Notes: generated by a model not told the origin, from the sequence alone. DNA of 64,000 nucleotides from Streptomyces asoensis (GCF_016860545.1 NZ_BNEB01000003.1:2232001-2296000); one strand, 5' to 3'. Positions 49,097 through 58,849 are shown, numbered from the stretch's first letter. Program-made: numbers and translations.

Positions 49097-50361
49097 ATCT
49101 CGGCGTCATCGGCGCGGGAGCGACCGGCCTCACCGCCGCGTACGACGCGGTCAAGCGGGGGCACGCGGTCACCGTCCTGGAGGCCGCCGACGAACTCGGC
49201 GGGCTCGCCGCGTCGATCCCGGTCGGGGGAGTGCCGCTGGAGCGCTACTACCACCACATCTTCCGCAGCGACCGGCAGATGATCGAGCTCATCGAGGAGC
49301 TGGGCCTCGGCGGTGAGCTGCGCTTCCACCGGACCACCACCGGTGTCTTCCGGGGCGGGCGGACGCACCCCTTCAGCACACCGCGGCAGATGCTGACCTC
49401 CCCGCTGTACGGCCTGCCCGCCGGTATCCGCTTCGGACTGTCCTCCGCCTGGCTGAAGATCGTGCGCGACGGGGAGCGGTTCGCCGACCGGACCGCCCTG
49501 GCCTGGCTGCGGAAGTGGGCCGGGCGCCGTGCCACCGAGGCCGTCTGGGAGCCGCTGCTGCGCGGCAAGTTCGGCGACCGCGCCGACGAGGTGTCGATGG
49601 CCTGGCTGTGGGCCCGGGTGCACTGCCGGACCTTCGAACTCGGTTACCTGGACGGCGGGTTCGAGCGGGTCTACGCCACGCTGGCCGACCGGATCGCCGA
49701 GCACGGCGGCAAGATCGAGTTCGGCAGGCGGATGGAGACGGTCCGTCAGGACGGCGACGACGGGCCGGTCACCGTGCGCACCGCCGACGGCTCCTCCCAC
49801 ACCTTCGACCACCTGATCGTCACCACGCCCCAGCCCGCCTTCGCCAAGGCCGCCGACGCGCCGTCCGACGACGCCGTCTGGCGCAACCAGTACCTGGGCG
49901 CGACCTGCTTCGTCCTGGAGCTCGACCGCAGCGCCGTCCCGTACTACTGGCTGAACATCAACGAGCCGGAGTTCCCCTTCCTCGCGGTCGTCGAGCACAC
50001 GCAGATGATCGACCCGGCCCACTACGGAGGCCGTCACCTCCTCTACGTGGGCAACTACGTCGAACGGGACGACTGGCGCTTCACCACCGACCCGGCCGAG
50101 CTGCTGGAGCGGTATCTGCCGTACCTCCGGCGGCTGAACCCGGAGTTCGACCGCTCCTGGATCCAGGCCTGGCACTTCTCCCGGGCGCCCTTCGCCCAGC
50201 CGGTGGTCACCCCCGGCTACAAGGCGCTGATCCCCGGACACCGCACCCACCTCAGCCGGGTGACCCTGGCCACGATGGCGCAGATCCACCCGCAGGACCG
50301 GGGCCAGAGCTACTCGGTGGAGCTGGGCCACGAGGCGGCCCGCATCGCGGGCGTGGCCTGA
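49093..50361 (+). CDS. NAD(P)/FAD-dependent oxidoreductase (UGM/protoporphyrinogen oxidase-like)
   Basis: 422 residues. N-terminal FAD motif GVIGAGATGLTAAYDAVKRG, LGGLAASIPVGG, and C-terminal VTLATMAQIHPQDRGQ with the FAD-closing region. Related enzymes sit in polysaccharide clusters and may modify a lipid-linked sugar or act as a flavin mutase; UDP-galactopyranose mutase itself is less likely. Fully coupled to gtrA (ATGA). Ends in a hairpin. Confidence 0.83.
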   Translation: MNLGVIGAGATGLTAAYDAVKRGHAVTVLEAADELGGLAASIPVGGVPLERYYHHIFRSDRQMIELIEELGLGGELRFHRTTTGVFRGGRTHPFSTPRQMLTSPLYGLPAGIRFGLSSAWLKIVRDGERFADRTALAWLRKWAGRRATEAVWEPLLRGKFGDRADEVSMAWLWARVHCRTFELGYLDGGFERVYATLADRIAEHGGKIEFGRRMETVRQDGDDGPVTVRTADGSSHTFDHLIVTTPQPAFAKAADAPSDDAVWRNQYLGATCFVLELDRSAVPYYWLNINEPEFPFLAVVEHTQMIDPAHYGGRHLLYVGNYVERDDWRFTTDPAELLERYLPYLRRLNPEFDRSWIQAWHFSRAPFAQPVVTPGYKALIPGHRTHLSRVTLATMAQIHPQDRGQSYSVELGHEAARIAGVA

Positions 50362-50367
50362 CCCGCG

Positions 50368-50396
50368 GGCCCCGGCGGGCGGGTCCCGCCGGGGCC
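50368..50396. terminator. Terminator-like hairpin
   Basis: Perfect 12-bp stem (GGCCCCGGCGGG / CCCGCCGGGGCC), 5-nt loop, between convergent genes ending at 50361 and 50453. Confidence 0.7.
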
Positions 50397-50452
50397 GTCG
50401 TGCGCGCGGCGGGTGCCGGGGCGCCGCACGGACGTGCCGTGCCGGGGGCCTC

Positions 50453-52237
50453 TCAGCGGCGCGCCCTGCACACCACGAGCTGCCGGCCCCGCGGCGCGGG
50501 GCACGCGTACGTCCGGCGGATGTCGGCGGCGATCCGCGGGTCGATGACCCCCAGCGACAGCCAGCTGGGCTGGTAGACGGCGTAGGCGGCCGGGTGTTCC
50601 TGGGTGATGCAGCGCACGTTCTCCCGGGTCGACTCCAGCGAGGGCACCTCGGTGAGCTGCCGGGGGACGTTGACGAAGGTGGGGAACGGATAGCGGCAGG
50701 CCGTGGGACGGCCGATGTAGTACGCCTGCTGACCGAAGGTCAGATACAGCACGGGCGCGCCGGGCGGGAGTTCGGCGTCCACCTGCCGGGCGGCCGCCTC
50801 CGCCGACCGCGCCTGCTCCGTGAGTTCGGCGTTGGTCGTGACGATGTTCCCCTCGACGATCCGGACCCCCGAGGTGGGCCACACCGTGGCGGCCAGGCAC
50901 GCGACGAGCGCGAGGACCGGCAGGGCGACCGGGACACGGCGGCCGCGCGCCCCCGGTGCCTCCGCCTTCGCCCCCGGCAGGTCCGCCGCCGCTCCCGGCC
51001 GGTCCGCCCGCGCCCTCAGCAGGTCCGCCGCACCGGCGAGGAGGGCCGCGGCCCAGGCGAGCCCCGCGAGCGCCGCCGTGTCGACGTCGGCCCGCACGAA
51101 GGCGAGCAGCGGGGCCAGCACGCCGTACAGCAGGGCGAGCACGGTGAGGCACAGCGGGGGACGGCCGTGGGCGCCGTACCAGCGGCCGATCGCCAGGCCG
51201 GTGAGCGCCGCGGCCACCACCGGCAGGCTCTCGCCGTGGTAGGCGAACCAGTTGCCCTGGTAGACCACGACGGCCAGGCCGAGGACGACGAGCAGCAGGG
51301 TGACGAGCGCGGCCTCGACCCGCTGCCGGCGCGCCGCAAGGGTGGCGGCGAACAGCAGCAGCGCGCCGGGCAGCAGGGCGAGCACCGGCGTCAGCGCGGT
51401 GCGGTCGCCCAGGTAGTAGACGGTCCTCAGCAGCAGGTCCGGCAGGACGACCGGCCCGTTGCCCAGGGCGTGCGCGTTGATGTACGGCATGTCGCGCAGC
51501 CACTGGAGTTCGCGCGAGCCCGACCAGGCGCTGAACGCGAACAGCGCACCGGTGCCGACCGCGGTCGCGGCGGCGAGCAGCAGGCCCCGGGCGCGGTCGA
51601 CCGCGAAGACCACCAGGAGCGCCATCGCGGCGGTGCCCGCGGTGGAGTACTTCATCAGCACGGCGAGGGCGAGCGGCAGCGCGGCGAGCGCGACGGCCCG
51701 CGACCGGTCGCGGACACCGAGCGCGGCGGCGACGGCGACCGCCGCGAGGACGAGTGCGAACCACTCCGGCTGGAGGTAGTCGATGACCGGCGCGAACGCC
51801 AGGGTGAGAGCGGTGAGGCCCGCGACGAGCAGCGCGTCCCGTCCGGGCATCCGCCGGCGCAGGGCGTGGTGCAGCAGCAGGCCTGCGGCCGCGCACAGGG
51901 CGAGGCCGGCCGACCGCATGAGGGCCTCGCGCACCGCGTCCGTCCCCCCGGTGACGGAGTCCAGCGCGTGGATCGTCCAGCGGTAGAAGAAGGGCCGGTG
52001 GGCGAAGGTCTCGGAGGGCGAGATCCCGCTCGCGCCCGTGGTCCGCAGCGCGGCGAGCACATAACGGATGTCGAGAAAGACACCGGCGGTGAGCGTGGTG
52101 TGGATCAGCAGGGCGGCCGTGGTGACGATGGTGGTCCACCCCGCCGGAGAGGTGAGGCGCAGCCGGCGCGGTGCCGTTCCCGGCCCGGTCCGCCCGCGTT
52201 CTGCGGTGGGCGGAGATGCGGTGGATATATCGGTCAC
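50453..52237 (-). CDS. Large polytopic membrane protein, GT-C glycosyltransferase-like
   Basis: 594 residues, about ten to twelve TM helices. Early DIRYVL in the first external loop and HRPFFYRWTIHALD resemble GT-C enzymes that use polyprenyl-phosphate sugars outside the membrane. A cluster of charged/Pro-rich residues near 420-440 separates the TM part from an extracellular C-terminal domain with cysteines (TACRYPFP, NVRCITQ, YACPAPRG). Natural acceptor partner for the sugar made by the GtrB-type neighbour, or for polyprenyl-phospho-arabinose made elsewhere in the window (inference). Confidence 0.75.
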   Translation of the reverse strand: MTDISTASPPTAERGRTGPGTAPRRLRLTSPAGWTTIVTTAALLIHTTLTAGVFLDIRYVLAALRTTGASGISPSETFAHRPFFYRWTIHALDSVTGGTDAVREALMRSAGLALCAAAGLLLHHALRRRMPGRDALLVAGLTALTLAFAPVIDYLQPEWFALVLAAVAVAAALGVRDRSRAVALAALPLALAVLMKYSTAGTAAMALLVVFAVDRARGLLLAAATAVGTGALFAFSAWSGSRELQWLRDMPYINAHALGNGPVVLPDLLLRTVYYLGDRTALTPVLALLPGALLLFAATLAARRQRVEAALVTLLLVVLGLAVVVYQGNWFAYHGESLPVVAAALTGLAIGRWYGAHGRPPLCLTVLALLYGVLAPLLAFVRADVDTAALAGLAWAAALLAGAADLLRARADRPGAAADLPGAKAEAPGARGRRVPVALPVLALVACLAATVWPTSGVRIVEGNIVTTNAELTEQARSAEAAARQVDAELPPGAPVLYLTFGQQAYYIGRPTACRYPFPTFVNVPRQLTEVPSLESTRENVRCITQEHPAAYAVYQPSWLSLGVIDPRIAADIRRTYACPAPRGRQLVVCRARR

Positions 52238-52442
52238 GTGCGCGAACGTAGCACCGAATTCAGCGGTGAAAGGGCGCGGTGGAAAAGGCGTGAAGCGGGC
52301 TCACCAGTTCTTCATCCGGCATTCTCCGGCCGGATCCGGATGTCACGCCGAATTCACCTGGGTTTCGGTGACGGGACATCGGAGCCCGATGCGATTTTCT
52401 TAGGATCACTTGACTTCCCGCCGAGAATCCAGGTGCGCACAC

Positions 52443-53426
52443 GTGGCCAACACTCCGACCCTGTCCGTCGTCGTTCCCTGCTATCACATCGAGTCCTATC
52501 TGCCCGAGACCGTGACCAGCCTGGTCAACAACGCGCGGGACGATTTCGAGTTCCTCTTCGTCGAGGACAGATCGACCAAGGACAGGACCTACGAGGCGCT
52601 CCTCGCCCTGACGCGGCGGCTCGGGAACAGCAGGATCGTCCGGCACGAGAACAACGGCGGACTGGCGACCGCGCGCAACACCGGGATCGACCTCGCGGAA
52701 GGCCGCTATCTCACCTTCCTCGACGGTGACGACTGGCTGGCGCCGGGATATCTGGCCCGGCTCGTCGACGTGATCGAGCGGTTCGACGCCGACTTCGTGC
52801 GCACCGACCACGTCCAGGTCACCGGCGTCGAGCGGGCGCTCCACCGGGCCCCCGAGGGCCGCCGCCACACCCTGCTCGACCCGCGTTCCTCCATCCTCCC
52901 CGTGGACGACACCACGATGGTCGACTACCCCTACGCCTGGGCCGGGATCTACCACCGCCGGCTCCTCGACCGGGGCCTGCTCCGCTTCCACGACGGCCTG
53001 CGCACCGCCGAGGACCGGCCGTGGATCTGGGACCTGCACCGCCGGGCCGAGTCCTACGTGGTCGCAAGCCTCCACGGGGTCTTCTACCGCCGGGGCCTCG
53101 CCGGTTCGCTCACCCAGATCGGCGACCTGCGCCAACTGGACTTCTTCCGCTCCTTCGACCTCGTCCTCGGTGAACTCGCCGCCGACCCCGAGGCCGGCCG
53201 GCTGCGCGCGAAGGCGCTGCGCAACTTCTGCGTCGTCATCGCCCACCAGCTGCTCGACCGGCGCCGGTTCGAACGCGGGGTGGCCGTCCGGCTCAAACAG
53301 CTGGCCGCCGAGGCGCTGGGCGCGATGAGCGAGGAGGAACTGAGCGAGGCGGTGGTCGGGATGGGCGAGGAACGCGTCCATGTACTGCGCCGGGTCCGCG
53401 GTGGCATGAAGGGTGTGGCGGCATGA
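52443..53426 (+). CDS. GT2 glycosyltransferase of the glycopolymer locus, copy A
   Basis: 327 residues. GT-A domain LSVVVPCYHIESYL, ENNGGLATARNTGID, FLDGDDWLAPGY (DxD-like) and a C-terminal helical region. Extremely similar in order to the gene at 57700: ATARNTGID, LTFLDGDDWLAPGY, VRTDHVQ, GLRTAEDRPWIW, SLTQIGD. GTG at 52443 is used; a TTG at 52410 with AGGATC before it is a real alternative. Stop overlaps the polysialyltransferase-like gene (ATGA). Confidence 0.88.
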   Translation: MANTPTLSVVVPCYHIESYLPETVTSLVNNARDDFEFLFVEDRSTKDRTYEALLALTRRLGNSRIVRHENNGGLATARNTGIDLAEGRYLTFLDGDDWLAPGYLARLVDVIERFDADFVRTDHVQVTGVERALHRAPEGRRHTLLDPRSSILPVDDTTMVDYPYAWAGIYHRRLLDRGLLRFHDGLRTAEDRPWIWDLHRRAESYVVASLHGVFYRRGLAGSLTQIGDLRQLDFFRSFDLVLGELAADPEAGRLRAKALRNFCVVIAHQLLDRRRFERGVAVRLKQLAAEALGAMSEEELSEAVVGMGEERVHVLRRVRGGMKGVAA

Positions 53427-54772
53427 TCCAGATCTTCTGTTCGGCGACCCAGTACGCGGCCGCGACCGTCACCGCTGCCATCCGTGCCGGGCAGTTCGGC
53501 CCGCGCGAGGGCGTCCGCCGCGTCCTCGTCGTCAGCAACACCGCCGCCGCGCCGGAGGTCGGTACCCCGCTGGACCGGATGGCGGGCTTCGAGCGGCTGC
53601 GGCCCGAGTTCGACCAGGTGTACTCCTGGAACGAGTTCATCTCCCCGCACCACCCGGCCGGCTGGTCGCCGCGCGCCCAGGACCTCGGGCTGTGGGAGAA
53701 GGCCGTACGCCTCGCCTGGGACCTGGGCGACGAGCCCGTGGAGATCGCCTGCGAGTCCATCCAGGCCAACCCCTCCCGGGCGATCGCCGACATCTTCGCG
53801 GACAGCCCGGTCCACGTCTACGCGGACGGCCTGATGAGCTACGGCCCGACCCGCAACCGCATCCCGCACGGTCTGAGCAGCCGCATCACGCGCGTGCTCC
53901 ACCTCGACCTCGTCCCCGGGCTGCGTCCGATGCTCCTGTCCGAGTACGGGGTACGGCCCGAGGCGGTACCCCGGGAGGCGATGGTCGACGTCCTCGCGCG
54001 GATCGGCGAGTCCGGCGCCGCCCTGCTCGCCGCCCGCCTGCCCGCCGAGCGCCGGGCCACCGCCGTACTCCTCGGCCAGTACCTCTCCGCGATCGACCTG
54101 ATCAGCCAGGAGGAGGAGGAGCGGCTGCACGTGCGCATGCTGCGGGCGGCGGCGCGCGCGGGCCACCGGGACGTGCTGTTCAAGCCGCACCCCAGCGCGC
54201 CCGCCGTCTACGGCGAGTCCCTGGAGACGGCCGCCGGTGAACTCGGCGTGCGGCTCACGGTGCTCGACGAACCGGTGCTCGCCGAGACGGTGTTCGCCTT
54301 CCTGAAGCCGGAACTCGTCATCGGCTGTTTCTCCACGGCCCTGATGACCGCCGCCGCCTTCTACGGCATCCCCGTCGCCCGCGTCGGCACGGAAGCGCTC
54401 CTGGAGCGCATCACCCCGTACGAGAACAGCAACCGCGTCCCGCTCACCATCATCGACGCCGCGCTGCCCGACGCGGAGGCCGCGGAGCCGGGCGCCGCCG
54501 TCGACCTCATGGGGGCGGCCGGGGAACTGACACCGCTGCTGCGGGCCGTGGGGTACTGCATGCAGTCCCGCAAGCACCACGCCCTGCGGGCGGAGACGGC
54601 GGCCTGGCTCGCCGCGAACCTGACGGGGGAGACCGGCTACCAGCGCTACTTCAAGCGCCGCCGCCTCACCAGCCTCCGCCTCCCGGGCGGCGCCCCCGTC
54701 CGTGCGGAAGCCCTCCGCCGCAACCCGACCCTCCGCCGAGCGGCCCGCCACCTACGCCGAACAACAACCTGA
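53423..54772 (+). CDS. Alpha-2,8-polysialyltransferase-family protein, copy A
   Basis: 449 residues. Recognised as POLYST-like: IFCSATQYAAATV, VYADGLMSYGPTR, FKPHPSAP and IGCFSTALMTAA with the HP and S/T residues used to bind CMP-sugars in bacterial sialyltransferases. In S. coelicolor such genes in this locus are tied to teichulosonic acid (Kdn polymer) synthesis. Coupled to GT2 copy A. Its near-twin is at 56315. Confidence 0.87.
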   Translation: MIQIFCSATQYAAATVTAAIRAGQFGPREGVRRVLVVSNTAAAPEVGTPLDRMAGFERLRPEFDQVYSWNEFISPHHPAGWSPRAQDLGLWEKAVRLAWDLGDEPVEIACESIQANPSRAIADIFADSPVHVYADGLMSYGPTRNRIPHGLSSRITRVLHLDLVPGLRPMLLSEYGVRPEAVPREAMVDVLARIGESGAALLAARLPAERRATAVLLGQYLSAIDLISQEEEERLHVRMLRAAARAGHRDVLFKPHPSAPAVYGESLETAAGELGVRLTVLDEPVLAETVFAFLKPELVIGCFSTALMTAAAFYGIPVARVGTEALLERITPYENSNRVPLTIIDAALPDAEAAEPGAAVDLMGAAGELTPLLRAVGYCMQSRKHHALRAETAAWLAANLTGETGYQRYFKRRRLTSLRLPGGAPVRAEALRRNPTLRRAARHLRRTTT

Positions 54773-54816
54773 CCTCGCGATGCCACCCCGACCCAGGCCA
54801 GGTGCGACCCCGCTTC

Positions 54817-54867
54817 TTGGGGGCGCGGGGAACTGCGCGACCGGCCACGACGGCGCCGCAGCCGACG
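54817..54867. repeat. Streptomyces-type dispersed intergenic repeat
   Basis: TTGGGGGCGCGGGGAACTGC followed by GCGACCGGCCACGACGGCGC. I recognise the GCGGGGAACTGCGCGACC core as a highly repeated streptomycete intergenic sequence often lying after genes. It sits between the convergent polysialyltransferase-like and acyltransferase genes. Confidence 0.65.
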
Positions 54868-54925
54868 ACCTACCGACCGCGACCCGGCGGCAGCCCAGGC
54901 CGCGCCCCGCCAAGACCCCCGTGGG

Positions 54926-56104
54926 TCAGCCCGCACCCCCGGCCCGAGCGGCCAGCGCCCTCTTCAGACGCGGCCCCACCGGCCGCTCCACCACCCGGTG
55001 CAGCAGCCAGGCGATACCCAGCACGGCGAGCACCGTGGCCCCGAACGTCACCCACGCGTCCAGCCCCAGCCCCCGGTACAGCACCCGGATGAAGAACCAG
55101 CCCAGATGCTCGTGGATCAGGTAGAAGGGGTACGTCAGGGCCCCGGCCACCGTCAGCCACCGCCAGTTCGCCCGGCTCGTCCAGCCGACGGCCACCGCGG
55201 CGACGGCGACGAAGGCGACCAGCACGATCAGCTGGATGACGTAGGGGCTGCGGTGGAAGGCCCCCTGCGGGCCGGGGTGCCACAGCGCGGTGACGGAGTA
55301 GCGCTGGCCGAGCAGGAAGCTGAAGACCACGATGCCCCACGGCAGCAGGCTGTGGCCGAAGCGGTGGATCAGGTAGAGCGCGAGACCGCCGATGAAGTAC
55401 GGGGCGTGGTCGCGCATGACCAGCTCGTCGGTCAGCGGGTTGTCGGCGACCCGGGCGAAGACGCCGGCCAGCGTCCACAGACAGCAGAACATCACCACCC
55501 TGCGGTAGGTGACGCCACGCCAGACCACGAACAGCGCGAACAGGGCGTAGAAGCGCACCTCCACCCAGAGCGTCCAGTCCACCCCCAGCACCCTGGGCAC
55601 GCCCATCGGCTGCTGGAGCATGGTCAGGTTGGTGAGGATCTCGTCCGGGCGCAGCGGCCCCGCGACCACCGGCAGGGCGATCCCCGCGGCGGTGACCAGG
55701 ACGATCGCCGCCCAGTACGCGGGGTACAGCCGGGCGACCCGGGAGCGGAAGAAGTCGCCGATGCTCCGGCCCCAGCTGCTCATGCAGATCACGAACCCGC
55801 TGATCAGGAAGAAGAACTGCACGCCGAGGCTGCCGTAGGTCGCGAACTGCGACAGCGTCGGGAACCGGAGGGCCGGGGACTGCTGCCAGGACTGGGCGAC
55901 CTCGCCGTTCTTGCCGGCGTAGTGGTAGAAGCAGACCATCAGGGCCGCCAGCAGCCGCAGTCCGTCCAGGGCACGCAGCCGGCCCTCCGTCCGCGGCCGG
56001 ACCGGCGCCCGGTCGGGGACCAGGAGGTCCAGCCGCAGTGCCGGTGTCGTCGGTGCCGGTGCGTGGGCCGGCACCGGTGCCGCCGCCTGGTCAGCCGCGC
56101 TCAT
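54926..56104 (-). CDS. Acyltransferase family 3 (OafA/YrhL-like) membrane protein
   Basis: 392 residues, about ten TM helices. RLRALDGLRLLAALMVCFYHY gives the N-terminal catalytic region with its histidine; FFLISGFVICMSSWGRS and RLYPAYW are family signatures. Probably O-acylates the neighbouring cell-wall glycopolymer, but specificity is unproven. Its promoter region contains CTAGCGTCCAGTC (56234-56222), almost the same as CTAGCGTCCTGTC before the DUF6716 gene. Confidence 0.87.
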   Translation of the reverse strand: MSAADQAAAPVPAHAPAPTTPALRLDLLVPDRAPVRPRTEGRLRALDGLRLLAALMVCFYHYAGKNGEVAQSWQQSPALRFPTLSQFATYGSLGVQFFFLISGFVICMSSWGRSIGDFFRSRVARLYPAYWAAIVLVTAAGIALPVVAGPLRPDEILTNLTMLQQPMGVPRVLGVDWTLWVEVRFYALFALFVVWRGVTYRRVVMFCCLWTLAGVFARVADNPLTDELVMRDHAPYFIGGLALYLIHRFGHSLLPWGIVVFSFLLGQRYSVTALWHPGPQGAFHRSPYVIQLIVLVAFVAVAAVAVGWTSRANWRWLTVAGALTYPFYLIHEHLGWFFIRVLYRGLGLDAWVTFGATVLAVLGIAWLLHRVVERPVGPRLKRALAARAGGAG

Positions 56105-56314
56105 CCTGGGCCCCTCCGTGGGAGTCGTCGAGTCGTGGACGGTCGTCGCGTCGCGGGGCCGGGCAAGCTGCCCCGCCGTGGGGGACGGCCCCGCCGTACG
56201 GGACCGCCCCGCCCCCGCGTCGACTGGACGCTAGGCAGCTTCGACGTGGGCGGGATGAGTGACGGCTGACCCGGGGACGGCACGGGAATGACGATCCGAT
56301 GAACTGCTGCCCCG
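56105..56314. promoter_or_regulatory. Intergenic region with a TAGCGT -10-like element
   Basis: 210 bp between acyltransferase start and the stop of polysialyltransferase copy B. A leftward TAGCGT (56232-56227) could be the acyltransferase -10 box. Nothing else recognised. Confidence 0.4.
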
Positions 56315-57700
56315 TTATGTCCTGTTCCCGCCCGGCGCCCGCTTCAGGGCCCGCGCCCGCCGGGCGAGCCGGCGGACGGTCGCGTTGCGCGGGAGGAAGG
56401 CGAGCTGGTTCGGTACGGCACCGGGCAGGGCCAGCGCCGCCAGCCGCCGGCGCTTGAAGTAGCGCCAGGTGTGCGGGTCGAGGCGGGTGGAGAGGTACCG
56501 CTCCGCGTCCTCCCGCAGTCCCGGGTAGATCTTGGGCTGCATCGCGTAGCCCACCGCCGTCAGGAGCGCGGACAGTTCCGCCACCCGCTCCGGCGGCGGC
56601 ACCGTCCACGCCCGCACCGCCGCCCCGTCCGCCAGGTCCGGAAGCAGCGCGTCGACGATGGTGAGAGGCACCCGGTTGCTGTTCTGGTAGGGCGCGAGCC
56701 GGGACAGCACGATGCCGGTGCCGGTCCGGGCGACGGGCAGACCGTACAGGCCGGCGGCCGTGAGCAGCGCGGTGGAGAAGCAGCCGACGACGAGGGCGGG
56801 CCGCAGCCGCTGGTAGACCACCTCGGCGAGCACGGGCCGTTCGAGCACGTGGAGTTCGGCGCCCAGCTCCCGCGCCTCGTCCTCCAGGAGCCGCGTCCAG
56901 CGGGCGGGCGCCACGGGGTGCGGTTTGAAGACGAGGCTGCGGTGCCCGAGCGCCACGGCGCCGCGCACCATGTCCACGTGCAGCGCCTCCTCCTCGGCGT
57001 CGCCGAGGATGCCGAGCGCCGAGAGGTACTGCCCGAGGAGCAGCGCGGGCCGCTCCCCGGGGACCGCCGGCCCGCTCTCGTCGGCGGCGAGTTCGTTCAG
57101 CACCTTCAGGAAGGCCTCGGACGGCACCAGTACCGGGGGTACGCCGAACTCGGAGAGCAGGACGGGGGTCAGGCCCGGGACCAGATCGAGGTGCAGCAGC
57201 CGGCCGACGCGGGTGCCGACCAGCGGATCGATCCTGTCGCGGGTGGGGCCGTAGCTCATCAGGCCGTCGGCGTAGACGTCGACGGGCGCGCCGGTGAACA
57301 GCTGGCACAGGGCCAGGGCCGGGTTCACCTGGATGGACTCCACGGCGAGGTGCACCTCGTCGTCCTCCAGGTCCCACAGCAGCCGGACGTACCGCTCCCA
57401 CAGGGGGACGTCGTCCCCGCGCGGGCCCCAGGCGCCCGGGTGGAAGGGGGAGACGGTCTCGTTCCAGGACAGGACCTCGTCGAAGCGCTCACGGATCCGG
57501 GCGAAGCCCGGCATGGTGTCGACGGACGGGGCGGTCTCCGGATTGACCGCGTTGTTGCTGACGAGCAGCAGCCGGCGGTCGGTCGGTCCGAAGAGCCCGG
57601 CGTCGAGGGCCGCGGCCAGCGTCGCGGCGCCGTACAGGGTGGAGACGCAGAAGATCCGGGTGGTGCGCCGTACGGTGGCGCCTTGGGTCGTGCCGGGCAT
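56315..57700 (-). CDS. Alpha-2,8-polysialyltransferase-family protein, copy B
   Basis: 461 residues. IFCVSTLYGAATL, VYADGLMSYGPTR, FKPHPVAPAR, VGCFSTALLTAA and NSNRVPLTIVDALLPD match copy A at 53423 along the whole length. Its ATG shares one base with the GT2 copy B stop (TGATG). The pair is the mirror image of copy A, so this part of the locus was probably made by inverted duplication. Role: polymerising or capping a CMP-nonulosonate-derived chain (inference). Confidence 0.87.
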   Translation of the reverse strand: MPGTTQGATVRRTTRIFCVSTLYGAATLAAALDAGLFGPTDRRLLLVSNNAVNPETAPSVDTMPGFARIRERFDEVLSWNETVSPFHPGAWGPRGDDVPLWERYVRLLWDLEDDEVHLAVESIQVNPALALCQLFTGAPVDVYADGLMSYGPTRDRIDPLVGTRVGRLLHLDLVPGLTPVLLSEFGVPPVLVPSEAFLKVLNELAADESGPAVPGERPALLLGQYLSALGILGDAEEEALHVDMVRGAVALGHRSLVFKPHPVAPARWTRLLEDEARELGAELHVLERPVLAEVVYQRLRPALVVGCFSTALLTAAGLYGLPVARTGTGIVLSRLAPYQNSNRVPLTIVDALLPDLADGAAVRAWTVPPPERVAELSALLTAVGYAMQPKIYPGLREDAERYLSTRLDPHTWRYFKRRRLAALALPGAVPNQLAFLPRNATVRRLARRARALKRAPGGNRT

Positions 57701-58713
57701 CAGACGGCCACCGTCCGCGCCGGGGCCGTGCCCGCCGGACCGGCCCCGCGCGCCGTCACCGGCCTGCGACGCACCCGCCGCAGCACTCCCGCCCGCTGCG
57801 CGTCCATCGTGTCCATGACCTCCGCGAGCACGTCCTGCGGCATCCTCCGCAGGGCTGCGGCGCACAGGGAGCGCAGTCTGCGGGCCACGGCGGGTTCGAA
57901 CCGTTCGATCGAGCCGAGGTGATGGCTCATGATCGCGCAGTAGGTGCGCACCGCCTTGGGCAGCAGCCGTGCGCCCTCGGGGTCGGCCGCCGTCTCCGCG
58001 AGCACCTGGTCGAAGGCGCGGATGAAGTCCAGTTGCCGCACGTCGCCGATCTGGGTGAGCGAGGAGGCCACACCGCGCCGGTAGTAGACGCCCAGCAGTC
58101 CGGTGACGGCGAAGGTCTCCGCCTCCCGGTGGAGCCTCCAGATCCAGGGCCGGTCCTCCGCGGTGCGCAGCCCGTCGGTGAAGTGCAGCAGTCCGCGGTC
58201 GGCCAGCCGGCGGTGGTAGACACCGGCCCAGGCGTAGGCGTAGTCCACGGAGGTGGACCGGTCGGCGGGCAGGATGGCCTCGCGCGGGTCCATCACCACC
58301 CCGCGCCGGCCGTGCGGGACGCGGTGAATGCTGCGGGCCCGCCCGGTGCACTGCACATGGTCGGTGCGGACGAAGTCGCAGTCGAGTTCCTCGATGACGT
58401 CGAGAAGCCGGGGAAAATACCCGGGAGCGAGCCAGTCATCGCCGTCCAGGAAAGTCAGATAATCGCCACGCGCGGTGTCGATTCCGGTGTTTCTCGCGGT
58501 CGCGAGTCCCGCGTTCCTCTCATGTCTGACCACCACCGCGCCCGGCAGTTCACGCTCGGCACGGGCGAGGATGTCCGAGGTGGCGTCGGTCGAACAGTCG
58601 TCGACCAGGACGAACTCGAAATCCTCACGGGTGTTCGCACGCAGGCTCGCAAGGGTGTCAGGCGCGTATTGCTGGACATTGAAGAACGGCACGATCACGG
58701 AAAGCTTGGGCAC
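57700..58713 (-). CDS. GT2 glycosyltransferase of the glycopolymer locus, copy B
   Basis: 337 residues, the paralogue of the gene at 52443. LSVIVPFFNVQQYA, ERNAGLATARNTGID, FLDGDDWLAPGYF; Ala/Pro-rich tail. The GTG at 58713 stands 7 bp after a TAGGGT -10-like box with no Shine-Dalgarno sequence, so the mRNA may be leaderless. Divergent from the DUF6716 gene. Confidence 0.88.
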   Translation of the reverse strand: MPKLSVIVPFFNVQQYAPDTLASLRANTREDFEFVLVDDCSTDATSDILARAERELPGAVVVRHERNAGLATARNTGIDTARGDYLTFLDGDDWLAPGYFPRLLDVIEELDCDFVRTDHVQCTGRARSIHRVPHGRRGVVMDPREAILPADRSTSVDYAYAWAGVYHRRLADRGLLHFTDGLRTAEDRPWIWRLHREAETFAVTGLLGVYYRRGVASSLTQIGDVRQLDFIRAFDQVLAETAADPEGARLLPKAVRTYCAIMSHHLGSIERFEPAVARRLRSLCAAALRRMPQDVLAEVMDTMDAQRAGVLRRVRRRPVTARGAGPAGTAPARTVAV

Positions 58714-58849
58714 CCGGGAAACCCTAGGGGCACCCCCGGCAGCGGAACTTTCCGGTGCGGATACGGGGGGTGAACTCGATGTGTCGGAATGGTGCACCCC
58801 CCGCACATTTACGTAATTCGCGGGCCGGTTGGGCGTCCGGTGGCCCGCT

